A program made the position numbers and the translations under genes. 8,307 bases of DNA from PWPR01 sp964497955 (GTDB lineage: Bacteria; Bacillota; UBA994; PWPR01), in assembly GCA_964497955.1 (NCBI GenBank), contig CAZCFQ010000097.1, forward strand, positions 1 through 8,307, written 5' to 3'. Within the stretch, counting starts at the first letter, position 1. The number at the start of each line of letters is the position of its first letter. A model generated the notes under the pieces. It searched no databases. It had not been told where the DNA came from and was given only the letters and a program-made list of their open reading frames with translations. Positions 1 to 7,559 of this stretch are shown here, piece by piece.

Positions 1-317
1 TAACAACCGTAAACTCTAAAGGTGTTCCTAATAGCATTTATGCTACCTGTGTAAAATTATTTGATGAGAGTACAGTATTGATTGCCGACAATTACTTTGA
101 TAAAACAAAAAGTAACTTATTAAGCAATGAAAAGGCTTCTGTTTTGTTCATTTCTAAGAAGGGTAAATCAATTCAGCTTAAAGGAAAGGTTGAATATAAG
201 ACTGAAGGTATGTATTATGGTAATATGAAATCTTGGAATCCAGAAAAACATCCTGGTAAGGGTGTAGCAGTATTTGAAATTCAAGAAATTTATTCAGGTG
301 CAAAAAAGTTGGTTTAA
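1..317 (+). CDS. Pyridoxamine 5'-phosphate oxidase-like FMN-binding protein (5' end outside window)
   Basis: The frame is open from the first complete codon at base 3 to the TAA at 315-317, giving 104 visible residues; the N-terminus lies to the left of the window. The visible part reads like the FMN-binding split-barrel family of pyridoxamine-phosphate-oxidase-like proteins. Near the start is a 'G-x-P-N-S' strand turn, followed by 'IADNYFDKT..NL..N..ASVLFI', a later 'LKGKVEYKTEG' strand and a C-terminal 'AVFEIQEIYSGAKKLV' strand. In this family such proteins bind FMN or a related flavin, and most have unknown substrates, so the cytoplasmic reaction cannot be stated. A TTG at 78 is in frame, but it lies inside the conserved barrel and is not a credible start. 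The M48 protease gene follows after 16 bases on the same strand, so the two are probably co-transcribed. The family call is fairly secure; the exact role is not. Confidence 0.8.
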   Translation, partial: TTVNSKGVPNSIYATCVKLFDESTVLIADNYFDKTKSNLLSNEKASVLFISKKGKSIQLKGKVEYKTEGMYYGNMKSWNPEKHPGKGVAVFEIQEIYSGAKKLV

Positions 318-320
318 TTT

Positions 321-328
321 AAGGGGAG
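321..328 (+). promoter_or_regulatory. Shine-Dalgarno site that fixes the M48 protease start
   Basis: AAGGGGAG lies five bases before the ATG at 334. It is the only good ribosome binding site in the area. It decides against an upstream in-frame TTG at 274, which lies inside the preceding gene and would add 20 residues unlike the family's N-terminus. Confidence 0.8.
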
Positions 329-333
329 AGAAA

Positions 334-1554
334 ATGTTTGTAGCTACAGTATTAATAATTGTTTTTATGACTGCCTTTGATATCTATTTATCATATTTAA
401 ACTATTCATATAGAGACAAGCCCATACCTAAAAATGTTTCAGATGTGTATAGTAAAGATGAATATAGAAAATGGCTAGATTATAGCATGGAAAGAAGAAA
501 AATTGGTATTATTGAAAGTTTATATAATACTTCTATTTTACTTATTTTTTTGGTAACTGGTTTTTTTGCCTACATTGCAGAGATTACAAAAACATTAAGT
601 GAATCTTTTATAATGCAGAACTTAATTTTTTTACTTATTTACTTTTTAATTAGCTATATATTAAACATTGGATTTGACATATATAAAACTTTTAGTATTG
701 AAGAAAGATATGGATTTAATAAAACTACTAAAAAAACCTTTATTGTTGATCAGATAAAGTCAATCGGCTTAACTGTTGTTTTTGGAGGTGCATTACTATA
801 TGCTGTTTTTTACTTTCATATAAGCTTTAGACAGCAATTCATATTGTTCAGTGGGATATTTGTAATAACTATATCAATTATAATAAATCTTTTGTATACA
901 AAAGTTTTTATAAAAATTTTTAATAAGCTAGAACCCTTAGAAAAAAACGAATTATATGAAGAAATACATCAATTAGCAAACGATACTGGGTACAAGATAA
1001 GTGAGATAAGTGTTATAGATGCTTCAAAAAGATCTTCAAGATTAAATGCTTTTTTCTCAGGTTTTTCTAAGTTTAAACAAATTGTTTTATATGATAATCT
1101 AATCAATAAATTTGACAATGACGAGGTTATAAGCGTTTTAGCGCACGAAATAGGACACTACAAGCATAAAGATATTATTAAAAATTTAATCGTCTCAACG
1201 GTGCAAATTACAGCTTTTATAGCTATCTTATCGTTCTTCTTTAGCTATAAATCTCTTTATGTTGGCTTTGGTTTTTCAAATGTTCATTATGGGTTTGCTT
1301 TAATACTTTTTTCAATATTATTACAGCCTCTAATGACTATTATTGGTATACCTCTTAGTTATATTTCAAGAAAAGCTGAGTACAAAGCAGATGAGTTTGC
1401 TGTTAAGTATAATGGCAAAGAAAGTATGATAAAGGCTTTAAAAAAACTAGCTAAAGAAAATTTTTCTAATCTAAATCCTCATCCCATTGTAGTTATGTTC
1501 ACTTACTCTCATCCTCCTTTACATAAAAGAATTAATACCATACAAGAAATATAA
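334..1554 (+). CDS. M48 family (Ste24-like) membrane zinc metalloprotease
   Basis: This 406-residue protein has the size and layout of the Ste24/CAAX-protease branch of peptidase family M48. About five hydrophobic segments fill the first 200 residues, and two more follow the active site. The N-terminal family signature 'IEERYGFNKTT' is at about 122-132. The zinc site is complete: HEIGH at 271-275 gives the two His ligands and the catalytic Glu, and the third ligand is Glu349 in 'EYKADEF'. The C-terminal 'SHPPLHKRI' is also typical of M48. Family knowledge: yeast Ste24 trims prenylated a-factor and clears jammed translocons. Bacteria lack prenylated CAAX substrates, so the bacterial proteins are thought to act in membrane-protein quality control; that role is inferred here. 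The start is the ATG preceded by AAGGGGAG. The gene follows the flavoprotein gene closely and ends at a strong hairpin shared with the convergent LtaS-like gene. Confidence 0.92.
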   Translation: MFVATVLIIVFMTAFDIYLSYLNYSYRDKPIPKNVSDVYSKDEYRKWLDYSMERRKIGIIESLYNTSILLIFLVTGFFAYIAEITKTLSESFIMQNLIFLLIYFLISYILNIGFDIYKTFSIEERYGFNKTTKKTFIVDQIKSIGLTVVFGGALLYAVFYFHISFRQQFILFSGIFVITISIIINLLYTKVFIKIFNKLEPLEKNELYEEIHQLANDTGYKISEISVIDASKRSSRLNAFFSGFSKFKQIVLYDNLINKFDNDEVISVLAHEIGHYKHKDIIKNLIVSTVQITAFIAILSFFFSYKSLYVGFGFSNVHYGFALILFSILLQPLMTIIGIPLSYISRKAEYKADEFAVKYNGKESMIKALKKLAKENFSNLNPHPIVVMFTYSHPPLHKRINTIQEI

Positions 1555-1557
1555 AAA

Positions 1558-1592
1558 TCACATCCAAGTTAGAAAGCTATACTTGGATGTGA
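1558..1592. terminator. Bidirectional intrinsic terminator between convergent genes
   Basis: A perfect 12-bp inverted repeat, TCACATCCAAGT / ACTTGGATGTGA, encloses 11 bases that can pair further (TAG/CTA with one bulge). It begins three bases after the M48 stop and ends 23 bases short of the LtaS-like stop. Read on the - strand the stem is followed at once by TTTTTAT, and on the + strand by CTATTTTA. It can therefore end both transcripts, and is stronger in the - direction. Confidence 0.85.
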
Positions 1593-1615
1593 CTATTTTA
1601 AAACATGTATTAATT

Positions 1616-3595
1616 TTACTCTACAACTTCAATTTCATACAAATCTGTCTGGCTTAATATGATTCCTTTCATGCCTTGCTGAGCAACACTAACCTTACTT
1701 TCAGGATCAACTTCTTCTTCTAAAATCAAAGTGTTTCTGTCAACATGTATAGTCGACTCCTGTTTGTCTTGATCTATATATATAATACTCCATTCATTAA
1801 AGTTATCTCCTCTTATAATAAGTTTATCTTCTTTATAAATAACTTCATCAATTACTATTGGATTAATTCCCATGGTTAGGTTCTTAGGATAATATGGATT
1901 TATTTTTTTGAAAACAAATTTTTCACCATACAACATATCATATTGCAATAATCTTAAATCTCTTTGATAATTTTGATCCTGTATCTGTTGTTGATGATGT
2001 TTTGTAATTATGCCTTCCTCTATCTCAAATCTACTTAAAATACTTGCTCCAAGTTGATATGAAGATAAGTCTCTATCAATTTCCTCTACCGGAAAGTTAG
2101 ACCACATAACATATTCTGTTTGAAATTTACTTACCCCATCTAAATGTCTATCCTCAATATCTAAACTTGGCAAATGATCACCATAAAATACTACAATAGT
2201 TGGTTCAGCATGTGATTGGAGTTCTTTTACTAATTCACCAATAAATCTATCTACTTCATATATTTGATTCACAAAGTAGTTAAGTGCAAACTGCTTTTCA
2301 ATATTTAAATATCCATCAACTAATACATTATTATCAATATTTATAGGTAAATTTGGATATTTTCCATGAGCTTGGACTGATATTGCAAAAGTAAAATCTC
2401 TTTCTTTTGTGCTTCTAAGCCCTTTCATAATCTCTTCAACCAAAACTATATCTTTTGGCCAACCTAGTGGAGTGTACTTTACGTCATACATATATTCAAG
2501 TGAACTAAAACTATCAAACCCTAAATTATTAAAAACAATATGTCTATCATAAAAGCTTCCATAATTATTGTGAATTGCATGGGTTTGATACCCTATTTTT
2601 CCCAAATTAAAAGCTAGAGATTCTGTTGTGTTTTCTCTTAAAACTGTTTTATAAGGATACTCTCCTGATCCAAAGAAATCTAGATTCATGCCAGTTAATA
2701 TTTCAAACTCTGTGTTTGCAGTTCCAGCACCAATAGAAGGTACTGTTAACTTCCCAGAAGTATAATTTTCTTTAATCTTAGTAAAATTAGGGACTGGATT
2801 TGTTGAATAATTTATATTTTTAAGATAGTTCACATCAAAAAAGGATTCTAATTCTACAAAGATAATGTTTGGTTTAAATACTGATTTTTCACTGCTGATT
2901 TCAAGATTGCCTTTTATTTGCTCTATAGTCTCTATTGAATAGTTTTCAGGTTCTTCTATTCCTCTATCAAAAATACTATTTGAAAAACAATAAACAAATC
3001 CAAACTTATCGTATGCATCAACTAAGTTAGTAAAGTGCTCACTACTTTCTTCTTCTAACGAAAAACTTGGTATAATGAAAACTATACTTAAAGCTAATGC
3101 TAAAGATATTAAAGCACTCTTATAGTGTACTTTTCTTTTTGGTAGTTTTATATATGATAATCCCAATCCAATTAAAACTAAAACCAAGGCCATAACTATC
3201 ATTATTATCTGTGTTATATTAAAGTACACACTTATTACTCCCAAAACAGACTCTAATATTTGGAAATCTATAGCAGCAAGAGGAGTTGTCCTAAAACCTA
3301 GCAAAATAAAATTTGAAACTCCTAAACCTATCCAAACTGTTGTTATTAATCCAAAGATGAAACTCTTCTTTTTAAAAAGACTTGATACAGATAAAGTTAA
3401 AAAAACTATCATGGATCCATTAACAAAGTTGATTGGATCTTCAAAAATAAAGCCTATTCCTTCAATTAATGATCGTCTACTTAGAGTTTCAATTAAAAAG
3501 TTTACCAGTATTGCGAACAAAATTGTATTTCTAGTTGAACTATGAATAACTACTGTTTTTACTTCTTCTTGTAATTTTTTTAATTCTTTGTTCAC
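1616..3595 (-). CDS. LTA synthase-family (sulfatase-fold) membrane phosphoglycerol transferase-like protein
   Basis: With the GTG start at 3595 the protein has 659 residues, close to the roughly 650 of LtaS enzymes. About five hydrophobic helices occupy the first ~185 residues, and an extracellular sulfatase-fold domain follows. Its metal and active-site landmarks are visible: 'FVELESF' with Glu250 as likely Mn ligand; 'GAGTANTEFE' with Thr292 as the likely nucleophile; and 'YGDHLPSLD' with Asp473 and His474. These positions match the S. aureus LtaS residues E255, T300, D475 and H476 well. The family moves glycerol-phosphate from phosphatidylglycerol onto lipid-anchored polymers outside the membrane; whether this member makes lipoteichoic acid or another polymer is not shown. 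The last ~85 residues form a beta-rich tail resembling an IPT/TIG or Ig-like fold. An in-frame ATG at 3667 would add 24 residues, but it has no good ribosome binding site and lies upstream of the likely promoter. The GTG has AGGGGTG eight bases before it. The gene is probably a separate transcription unit from the ABC genes. Confidence 0.88.
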   Translation of the reverse strand: MNKELKKLQEEVKTVVIHSSTRNTILFAILVNFLIETLSRRSLIEGIGFIFEDPINFVNGSMIVFLTLSVSSLFKKKSFIFGLITTVWIGLGVSNFILLGFRTTPLAAIDFQILESVLGVISVYFNITQIIMIVMALVLVLIGLGLSYIKLPKRKVHYKSALISLALALSIVFIIPSFSLEEESSEHFTNLVDAYDKFGFVYCFSNSIFDRGIEEPENYSIETIEQIKGNLEISSEKSVFKPNIIFVELESFFDVNYLKNINYSTNPVPNFTKIKENYTSGKLTVPSIGAGTANTEFEILTGMNLDFFGSGEYPYKTVLRENTTESLAFNLGKIGYQTHAIHNNYGSFYDRHIVFNNLGFDSFSSLEYMYDVKYTPLGWPKDIVLVEEIMKGLRSTKERDFTFAISVQAHGKYPNLPINIDNNVLVDGYLNIEKQFALNYFVNQIYEVDRFIGELVKELQSHAEPTIVVFYGDHLPSLDIEDRHLDGVSKFQTEYVMWSNFPVEEIDRDLSSYQLGASILSRFEIEEGIITKHHQQQIQDQNYQRDLRLLQYDMLYGEKFVFKKINPYYPKNLTMGINPIVIDEVIYKEDKLIIRGDNFNEWSIIYIDQDKQESTIHVDRNTLILEEEVDPESKVSVAQQGMKGIILSQTDLYEIEVVE

Positions 3596-3603
3596 AATAA
3601 TGT

Positions 3604-3610
3604 CACCCCT
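3604..3610 (-). promoter_or_regulatory. Shine-Dalgarno site supporting the GTG start of the LtaS-like gene
   Basis: On the - strand AGGGGTG stands eight bases before the GTG at 3595-3593. The upstream in-frame ATG at 3667 has only a weak AAGAAACAAG in front of it, so this site decides the start. Confidence 0.7.
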
Positions 3611-3638
3611 TTGCCTAATTGTTAAATATAATACGAGC

Positions 3639-3647
3639 AGTATATCA
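3639..3647 (-). promoter_or_regulatory. Likely extended -10 promoter of the LtaS-like gene
   Basis: On the - strand TGATATACT fits an extended -10 element (TGnTATAaT) with one mismatch. The -35 position at 17-bp spacing reads ATGAAT, only a partial match to TTGACA, as is usual when a TG extension is present. Transcription would begin near 3632, about 37 bases before the GTG start, leaving room for the ribosome binding site. The site lies just downstream of a probable terminator and inside the 24-codon extension that the ATG start would require. Confidence 0.5.
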
Positions 3648-3686
3648 TTTTTGTTCCATATATTCATTCTTGTTTCTTAAGTATAA

Positions 3687-3728
3687 GTGAAAAACAGCAA
3701 TAATTTAAGCAATTAAGGCTATTTTCAC
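3687..3728 (-). terminator. Probable intrinsic terminator of the ABC exporter operon
   Basis: On the - strand, about 57 bases after the stop of the second ABC gene, AATAGC...GCTGTT pairs around an inner TAATT/AATTA stem with a five-base loop, and TTTTT follows directly. The outer bases GTGAAAA / TTTTCAC can extend the stem on the other side of a C-A mismatch and a bulged A. The stem is AT-rich and interrupted, so termination may be partial, with some read-through into the LtaS-like gene. Confidence 0.5.
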
Positions 3729-3784
3729 CATATTCTAACCTTTTCAAACCATTTACTAACTTTTAGTTGTAAGTTATATTTTAT

Positions 3785-5644
3785 CTAAGATACACTTTCA
3801 AACTGACTGTTATATAGATCTGCGTAAAAACCATTCATATTAATTAAAGCCTTATGAGACCCACTTTCAACTATCTCTCCATTATTCATCACGATTATAG
3901 CATCTGCATTTCTAATTGTTGATAACCTATGTGCAATAATAAAGGAAGTCTTATTAACCATAAGCCTATCCATTGCTTTTTGTATTATGACTTCAGTTCG
4001 TGTATCAACTGAACTAGTTGCCTCATCCAAAATTAACAAAGGAGCGTTTTCAATCATAGCCCTAGTAATAGTGATTAACTGCTTTTGTCCAGCTGAAATT
4101 GTTGTTTTATCATTCAAAATAGTATCATAACCATCCGGTAAAGTCATAACAAAGTGATGTAAACCAACTGCTTTTGATGTTTCTATAAGATCTTCTTCTA
4201 ACACATCTTCTTTGCTATATACAATATTATCTCTTATTGTTCCTTCGAAAATCCACGAATCTTGTAGTACCATACTAAAAATATTATGTATGTTTTCCCT
4301 TTTTAATTGATCTATTGGTTTACTATCTATATAAATATTACCTCTGTCTATTTCATAAAATTTCATTAATAAATTAACTAAAGTAGTTTTACCAGCACCA
4401 GTCGGGCCAACAATTGCAATCTTTTGACCAGGCTTAACTTCGAAACTAAAATCTTTAATGATTGGCTGATTTTCTATATATCCAAAGAATACATTTTCAA
4501 ATCTAATGCTTCCTTGGACTTCTTTAATATTAAGACTAGTATTTAGTTCACTTTCACCACTAAGTTCTCTTTCACCAAGAAACTCTGAAACGCGTTCACT
4601 AGCAGCTAAAGCTGATTGCAGCCTCGTAGCTGCTTGAGCTATTTGTGACAAAGGTCTAGTAAATAGTCTTACATACAACATAAAAGCTACAACTACTCCA
4701 AAAGTTATTCTTCCATTAATTGCTAAGGCTGATCCTAAGACACTAACCACAACATAACCAAAATTTCCAGTGAAAGCCATTATAGGTCTCATTAGACCAG
4801 ATATAAACTGCGATTTCCATGCACTATCAAATAATTTATCATTTATTGTCTTAAACTGATTAATAACATACCCTTCACTATTATACGCTTTTACTATTGT
4901 ATGTCCAGAGTAAGTTTCTTCTATATGGCCATTTATGTTTCCTAATTCTTTTTGTTGTGCTAGGAAATATTTTTGACTCTTCTTTATAATTAATAACATC
5001 AATCTAAAACCTACTAAAGTTGATAAAACTGCTGCTATTGCTAAAACCCAATTAGTAATAAACATCATAAACAATGATCCTATAATAAGCGTAATAGAAG
5101 TTACTATAGTGCCTATACTATGATTCAAAGTTTGAGCTATTAAATCAACATCATTGGTTACTCTACTTAAAATGTCCCCAACAGTATTGTTATCAAAGTA
5201 TTTCAACTTTAGTCTGTTGATTTTTGCTGATATTTTAGTTCGTAGCTCTTTAGACATTTTTTGAGATACAGTGGCTATAATGTAGCCTTGTATGTAGTTA
5301 AAAAATGCACTACTTAAATATAATATGGCAAGAAGAATACCAATCTGTTGAACTGACTTTAAATTAACTGATGAAGTTAGTCCATCCGATATAAGATCTG
5401 TCATTTGTCTAATTTTACTAGGCCCTATTATTGTAAAAATTGTTGCAACAAAAGCTAATATCAAAGCTAATGCTAGTGGCAGCAAATATGGTTTTAAGTA
5501 TAACAGTAAGGTTTTTAGTGACTTTTTAAAATTCTTTGGTTTCCCTACTGAAACACCTCTTGGACCTCTTCCCATTCCTCCTTGCGGCGTTTTTGAGTTT
5601 GAATCTTCTTTATTTACAGTTTTTACTTTATTTGTTTGTTTCAT
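3785..5644 (-). CDS. ABC exporter subunit with canonical ATPase site (second half of a heterodimer, YfiC-like)
   Basis: This 619-residue type IV ABC half-transporter has six expected membrane helices (about residues 45-330) and then a nucleotide-binding domain. Walker A is GPTGAGKTT at 413-421, the Q-loop lies in 'VLQDSWIFEGT', the signature is SAGQ at 517-520 (Ala in place of the first Gly), Walker B ends at Asp540 with catalytic Glu541, and the switch His is His572 in 'IIAHRLST'. The Gly/Pro/Arg-rich N-terminal stretch 'PQGGMGRGPRG' before the first helix is common in the second subunit of Firmicute heterodimeric exporters such as YfiC. With its partner it should use ATP to export drugs, lipids or peptides across the membrane; the substrate cannot be read from the sequence. 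An ATG at 5644, with AGAGG 12 bases upstream, gives a 17-base overlap with the preceding gene. In-frame ATGs at 5656 and 5680 have no usable ribosome binding site. The overlap implies translational coupling and a fixed subunit ratio. Confidence 0.93.
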   Translation of the reverse strand: MKQTNKVKTVNKEDSNSKTPQGGMGRGPRGVSVGKPKNFKKSLKTLLLYLKPYLLPLALALILAFVATIFTIIGPSKIRQMTDLISDGLTSSVNLKSVQQIGILLAILYLSSAFFNYIQGYIIATVSQKMSKELRTKISAKINRLKLKYFDNNTVGDILSRVTNDVDLIAQTLNHSIGTIVTSITLIIGSLFMMFITNWVLAIAAVLSTLVGFRLMLLIIKKSQKYFLAQQKELGNINGHIEETYSGHTIVKAYNSEGYVINQFKTINDKLFDSAWKSQFISGLMRPIMAFTGNFGYVVVSVLGSALAINGRITFGVVVAFMLYVRLFTRPLSQIAQAATRLQSALAASERVSEFLGERELSGESELNTSLNIKEVQGSIRFENVFFGYIENQPIIKDFSFEVKPGQKIAIVGPTGAGKTTLVNLLMKFYEIDRGNIYIDSKPIDQLKRENIHNIFSMVLQDSWIFEGTIRDNIVYSKEDVLEEDLIETSKAVGLHHFVMTLPDGYDTILNDKTTISAGQKQLITITRAMIENAPLLILDEATSSVDTRTEVIIQKAMDRLMVNKTSFIIAHRLSTIRNADAIIVMNNGEIVESGSHKALINMNGFYADLYNSQFESVS

Positions 5645-7391
5645 TTTTGAATTCATCCTCTGATAGTTGAGATTTAGCAATTTCTATGTATGTTTTACAA
5701 TGTTTAATTAAATCTTTATGAGCTCCTAGCCCAACCATTTCTCCTTTATCAAGTACTAATATTTTATCTGCTTTTTTAATTGAACTGATTCTCTGAGCTA
5801 CAATAAAAATTGTTGCATTGCTTGCTTTTTCAAGTAATTCAACTCTTAGTTCTTTTTCTGTTTTATAATCAAGAGCAGAAAAAGAATCATCAAAAATATA
5901 TATTTCTGGTGATTTGTAAATCGCTCTAGCAATTGCAAGCCTTTGCTTTTGGCCTCCAGAAACGTTAGTCCCGCCCCTAGCAATCATGGCTTCAAATTGT
6001 CCATCCATATTGTCAACAAACTCCCTAGCTTGTGCAGTGTTTAACACATCATTGAGTAAATTTGTATTTATCTTTTCTACTCCATATGCAACATTGGATT
6101 TCACAGTTCCACTGAAAATAATTGCCTTTTGTGATACATAACCAAGCTTTTCTCTTAAAACACTAAGCTTATAATCTATTACATTTACTCCATCAACTAT
6201 AACTTCTCCCTTTGTCACATCAAAGAATCTCGGAATTAAATCAACCAAAGTACTTTTCCCACTACCAGTAGAACCAATAATTGCAATAGTTTCTCCATTT
6301 TTCACTTTAAAACTAATATCCTTAAGAACATACTCTGCAGAATCTGAATATTTAAAGCTTACATTTCTAAACTCTACAATACCTCTATTCTCTGAATTTA
6401 TCTTCTCTATCGGTCCATCAATAATGGATAGTTCTGTTTCTAACACTTCATTGATTCTTTTTGCAGAAACTGATGCACGAGGTAAAAAAATCAAAATCAT
6501 TGTCAATATCATAAAGGACATAATAACTTGTACAGCATATGCTGAAAAAACAACCATATTAGAGAAAATGCTTATGCGATCGACCATATTAGCGCTTTTT
6601 ATTATAAATGCACCACTCCAATATATTGCAAGAGTCAAACTGGACATAACAAATGACATAGTAGGACTCATCAAAGCCATAATTCTATTAACAAAAAGAT
6701 TTGTAGATGTTAACTTTACATTTACAGATTCAAATTTGTCTTTTTGAAATTTTTCAGCATTGTACGCTCTTATTACTCTAACCCCAGTAATGTTCTCTCT
6801 TGTTACGCTATTCAATTTATCAGTTAAATTTTGAATTAATTTGAATTTGGGTATTGCAAATAAACTAATTATCAATATAGTTATTAGAATAATTACAACA
6901 GCAACACCTGTTATTAATGACCATTGCCAGCTTTTATTTGCCATTTTTGTTATCGCCCATGTAGCCATAATAGGAGCCTTTACTACTGCTTGTAAACCTA
7001 TTGCAATAATCATCTGAACTTGTGTTATATCGTTTGTAGATCTTGTTATTAAGCTAGCAATTGAAAAATTACTTATCTCTGCTTTTGAAAAAGAAAGTAC
7101 TTTACTAAAAATTGCTTCTCTTAACTCTTTTGAAAATCTTGCTGCAATTTGAGCTGAAAAAAGTCCGACAATAGAAGAGGCTATAATACTACCAAGAGCA
7201 CTTAAAAGCATTAACATTCCCGACCCAAGAATATCTCTTACCTCACTTCCAGGAGTTTGTACATATCTCGTTATAGTTGTCATAAACTCAGGTATCTTCA
7301 AATCTAGCCAAACCTGAACAATAATAAAGCAAATGCTTATCAGAACGAAGTAAATATCTTTCCTTTTCAATCTTTTTAAAATCTTAATCAT
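5628..7391 (-). CDS. ABC exporter subunit with degenerate ATPase site (first half of a heterodimer, YfiB-like)
   Basis: This 587-residue half-transporter has six hydrophobic helices in the first ~315 residues, coupling-loop motifs typical of exporters ('RFSKELREAIFSKV', 'RVIRAYNAEKFQ') and then an ATPase domain. Walker A is GSTGSGKST at 373-381 and the signature is a canonical SGGQ at 478-481. Walker B, 'IYIFDDSFSALD', has Asp502 where the catalytic Glu should be, and the switch position is Gln533 in 'VAQRISS' instead of His. The same two substitutions mark the degenerate-site subunit of TM287/288 and relatives. This protein therefore supplies the non-hydrolysing site's Walker motifs, plus the good signature for its partner's active site. 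The start is the ATG at 7391, after AAAGTGAT with a four-base gap, and begins 'MIKILKRLKRKD'. An ATG five codons upstream (7406) has no ribosome binding site. Transcription starts from a consensus promoter with an adjoining palindromic operator. The gene ends 17 bases inside the next one. Confidence 0.93.
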   Translation of the reverse strand: MIKILKRLKRKDIYFVLISICFIIVQVWLDLKIPEFMTTITRYVQTPGSEVRDILGSGMLMLLSALGSIIASSIVGLFSAQIAARFSKELREAIFSKVLSFSKAEISNFSIASLITRSTNDITQVQMIIAIGLQAVVKAPIMATWAITKMANKSWQWSLITGVAVVIILITILIISLFAIPKFKLIQNLTDKLNSVTRENITGVRVIRAYNAEKFQKDKFESVNVKLTSTNLFVNRIMALMSPTMSFVMSSLTLAIYWSGAFIIKSANMVDRISIFSNMVVFSAYAVQVIMSFMILTMILIFLPRASVSAKRINEVLETELSIIDGPIEKINSENRGIVEFRNVSFKYSDSAEYVLKDISFKVKNGETIAIIGSTGSGKSTLVDLIPRFFDVTKGEVIVDGVNVIDYKLSVLREKLGYVSQKAIIFSGTVKSNVAYGVEKINTNLLNDVLNTAQAREFVDNMDGQFEAMIARGGTNVSGGQKQRLAIARAIYKSPEIYIFDDSFSALDYKTEKELRVELLEKASNATIFIVAQRISSIKKADKILVLDKGEMVGLGAHKDLIKHCKTYIEIAKSQLSEDEFKNETNK

Positions 7392-7414
7392 AAAAATCAC
7401 TTTCATTTTTAATT

Positions 7415-7432
7415 TAGTTAGTCATCTAACTA
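7415..7432. promoter_or_regulatory. 18-bp palindromic operator, MarR/MepR-like (TAGTTAG-N4-CTAACTA)
   Basis: Two perfect 7-base arms, TAGTTAG and CTAACTA, flank TCAT. The site lies at about +5 to +22 relative to the predicted transcription start of the ABC operon, where a bound dimer would block the polymerase. The GTTAG half-site recalls the operators bound by S. aureus MepR, a MarR-family repressor of a drug efflux gene. No marR gene is present in the window. The palindrome is observed directly; the repressor family is inferred. Confidence 0.65.
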
Positions 7433-7442
7433 TATGGTTTTT

Positions 7443-7471
7443 ATTATATTCTTATCTTCTAATAGTGTCAA
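7443..7471 (-). promoter_or_regulatory. Consensus sigma-A promoter of the ABC exporter operon
   Basis: On the - strand TTGACA (7471-7466), a 17-bp spacer and TATAAT (7448-7443) match both consensus hexamers exactly. Transcription should start near 7436, about 45 bases before the ATG at 7391. So strong a promoter on an efflux operon, immediately followed by a palindrome, fits a repressor-controlled, inducible unit. Confidence 0.88.
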
Positions 7472-7507
7472 TAGTTATTACTCCTTATAATTAACAATCA
7501 AAACTAT

Positions 7508-7545
7508 TTAGGCCTTCTAGAAAGTTCGTTTTCTAGAAGGCCTAA
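7508..7545 (-). terminator. Long perfect hairpin after the broken prepilin gene, probable terminator
   Basis: TTAGGCCTTCTAGAAA and its exact complement form a 16-bp stem around GTTCGT. On the + strand a G-T closing pair would leave a TTCG loop. It begins 14 bases past the prepilin stop on the - strand and lies just upstream of the ABC promoter, so it is well placed to end the pilin transcript. The downstream tract on the - strand (AAATAGTTTTG) is only weakly T-rich, so it may act through stem strength or protect the 3' end of the mRNA. Confidence 0.6.
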
Positions 7546-7559
7546 CATCCTAATATATT

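Noticed and set aside
274..333. Upstream TTG start for the M48 protease, adding 20 residues
   Set aside because: It lies within the preceding flavoprotein gene and lacks a ribosome binding site, whereas the ATG at 334 has an excellent one.
3753..3772. Small hairpin just after the second ABC gene (TTAC-AACT / AGTT-GTAA with one bulge)
   Set aside because: The stem is short and AT-rich with no T-run on the - strand. The hairpin at 3687-3728 is a better terminator.
5645..5680. Earlier ATG starts (5656, 5680) for the second ABC gene
   Set aside because: The AGAGG site touches or overlaps the 5656 ATG, and nothing precedes the 5680 ATG. Only the ATG at 5644 lies downstream of the site at a possible distance.
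6424..6747. 107-residue + strand reading frame
   Set aside because: It is antisense to the membrane domain of the first ABC subunit, which has clear family motifs.
7430..7486. 13-codon leader peptide on the - strand starting at TTG 7471 after AAGGAG
   Set aside because: Its start codon is the -35 hexamer of the exporter promoter, so transcripts from that promoter would not contain it. No other promoter was seen for it.
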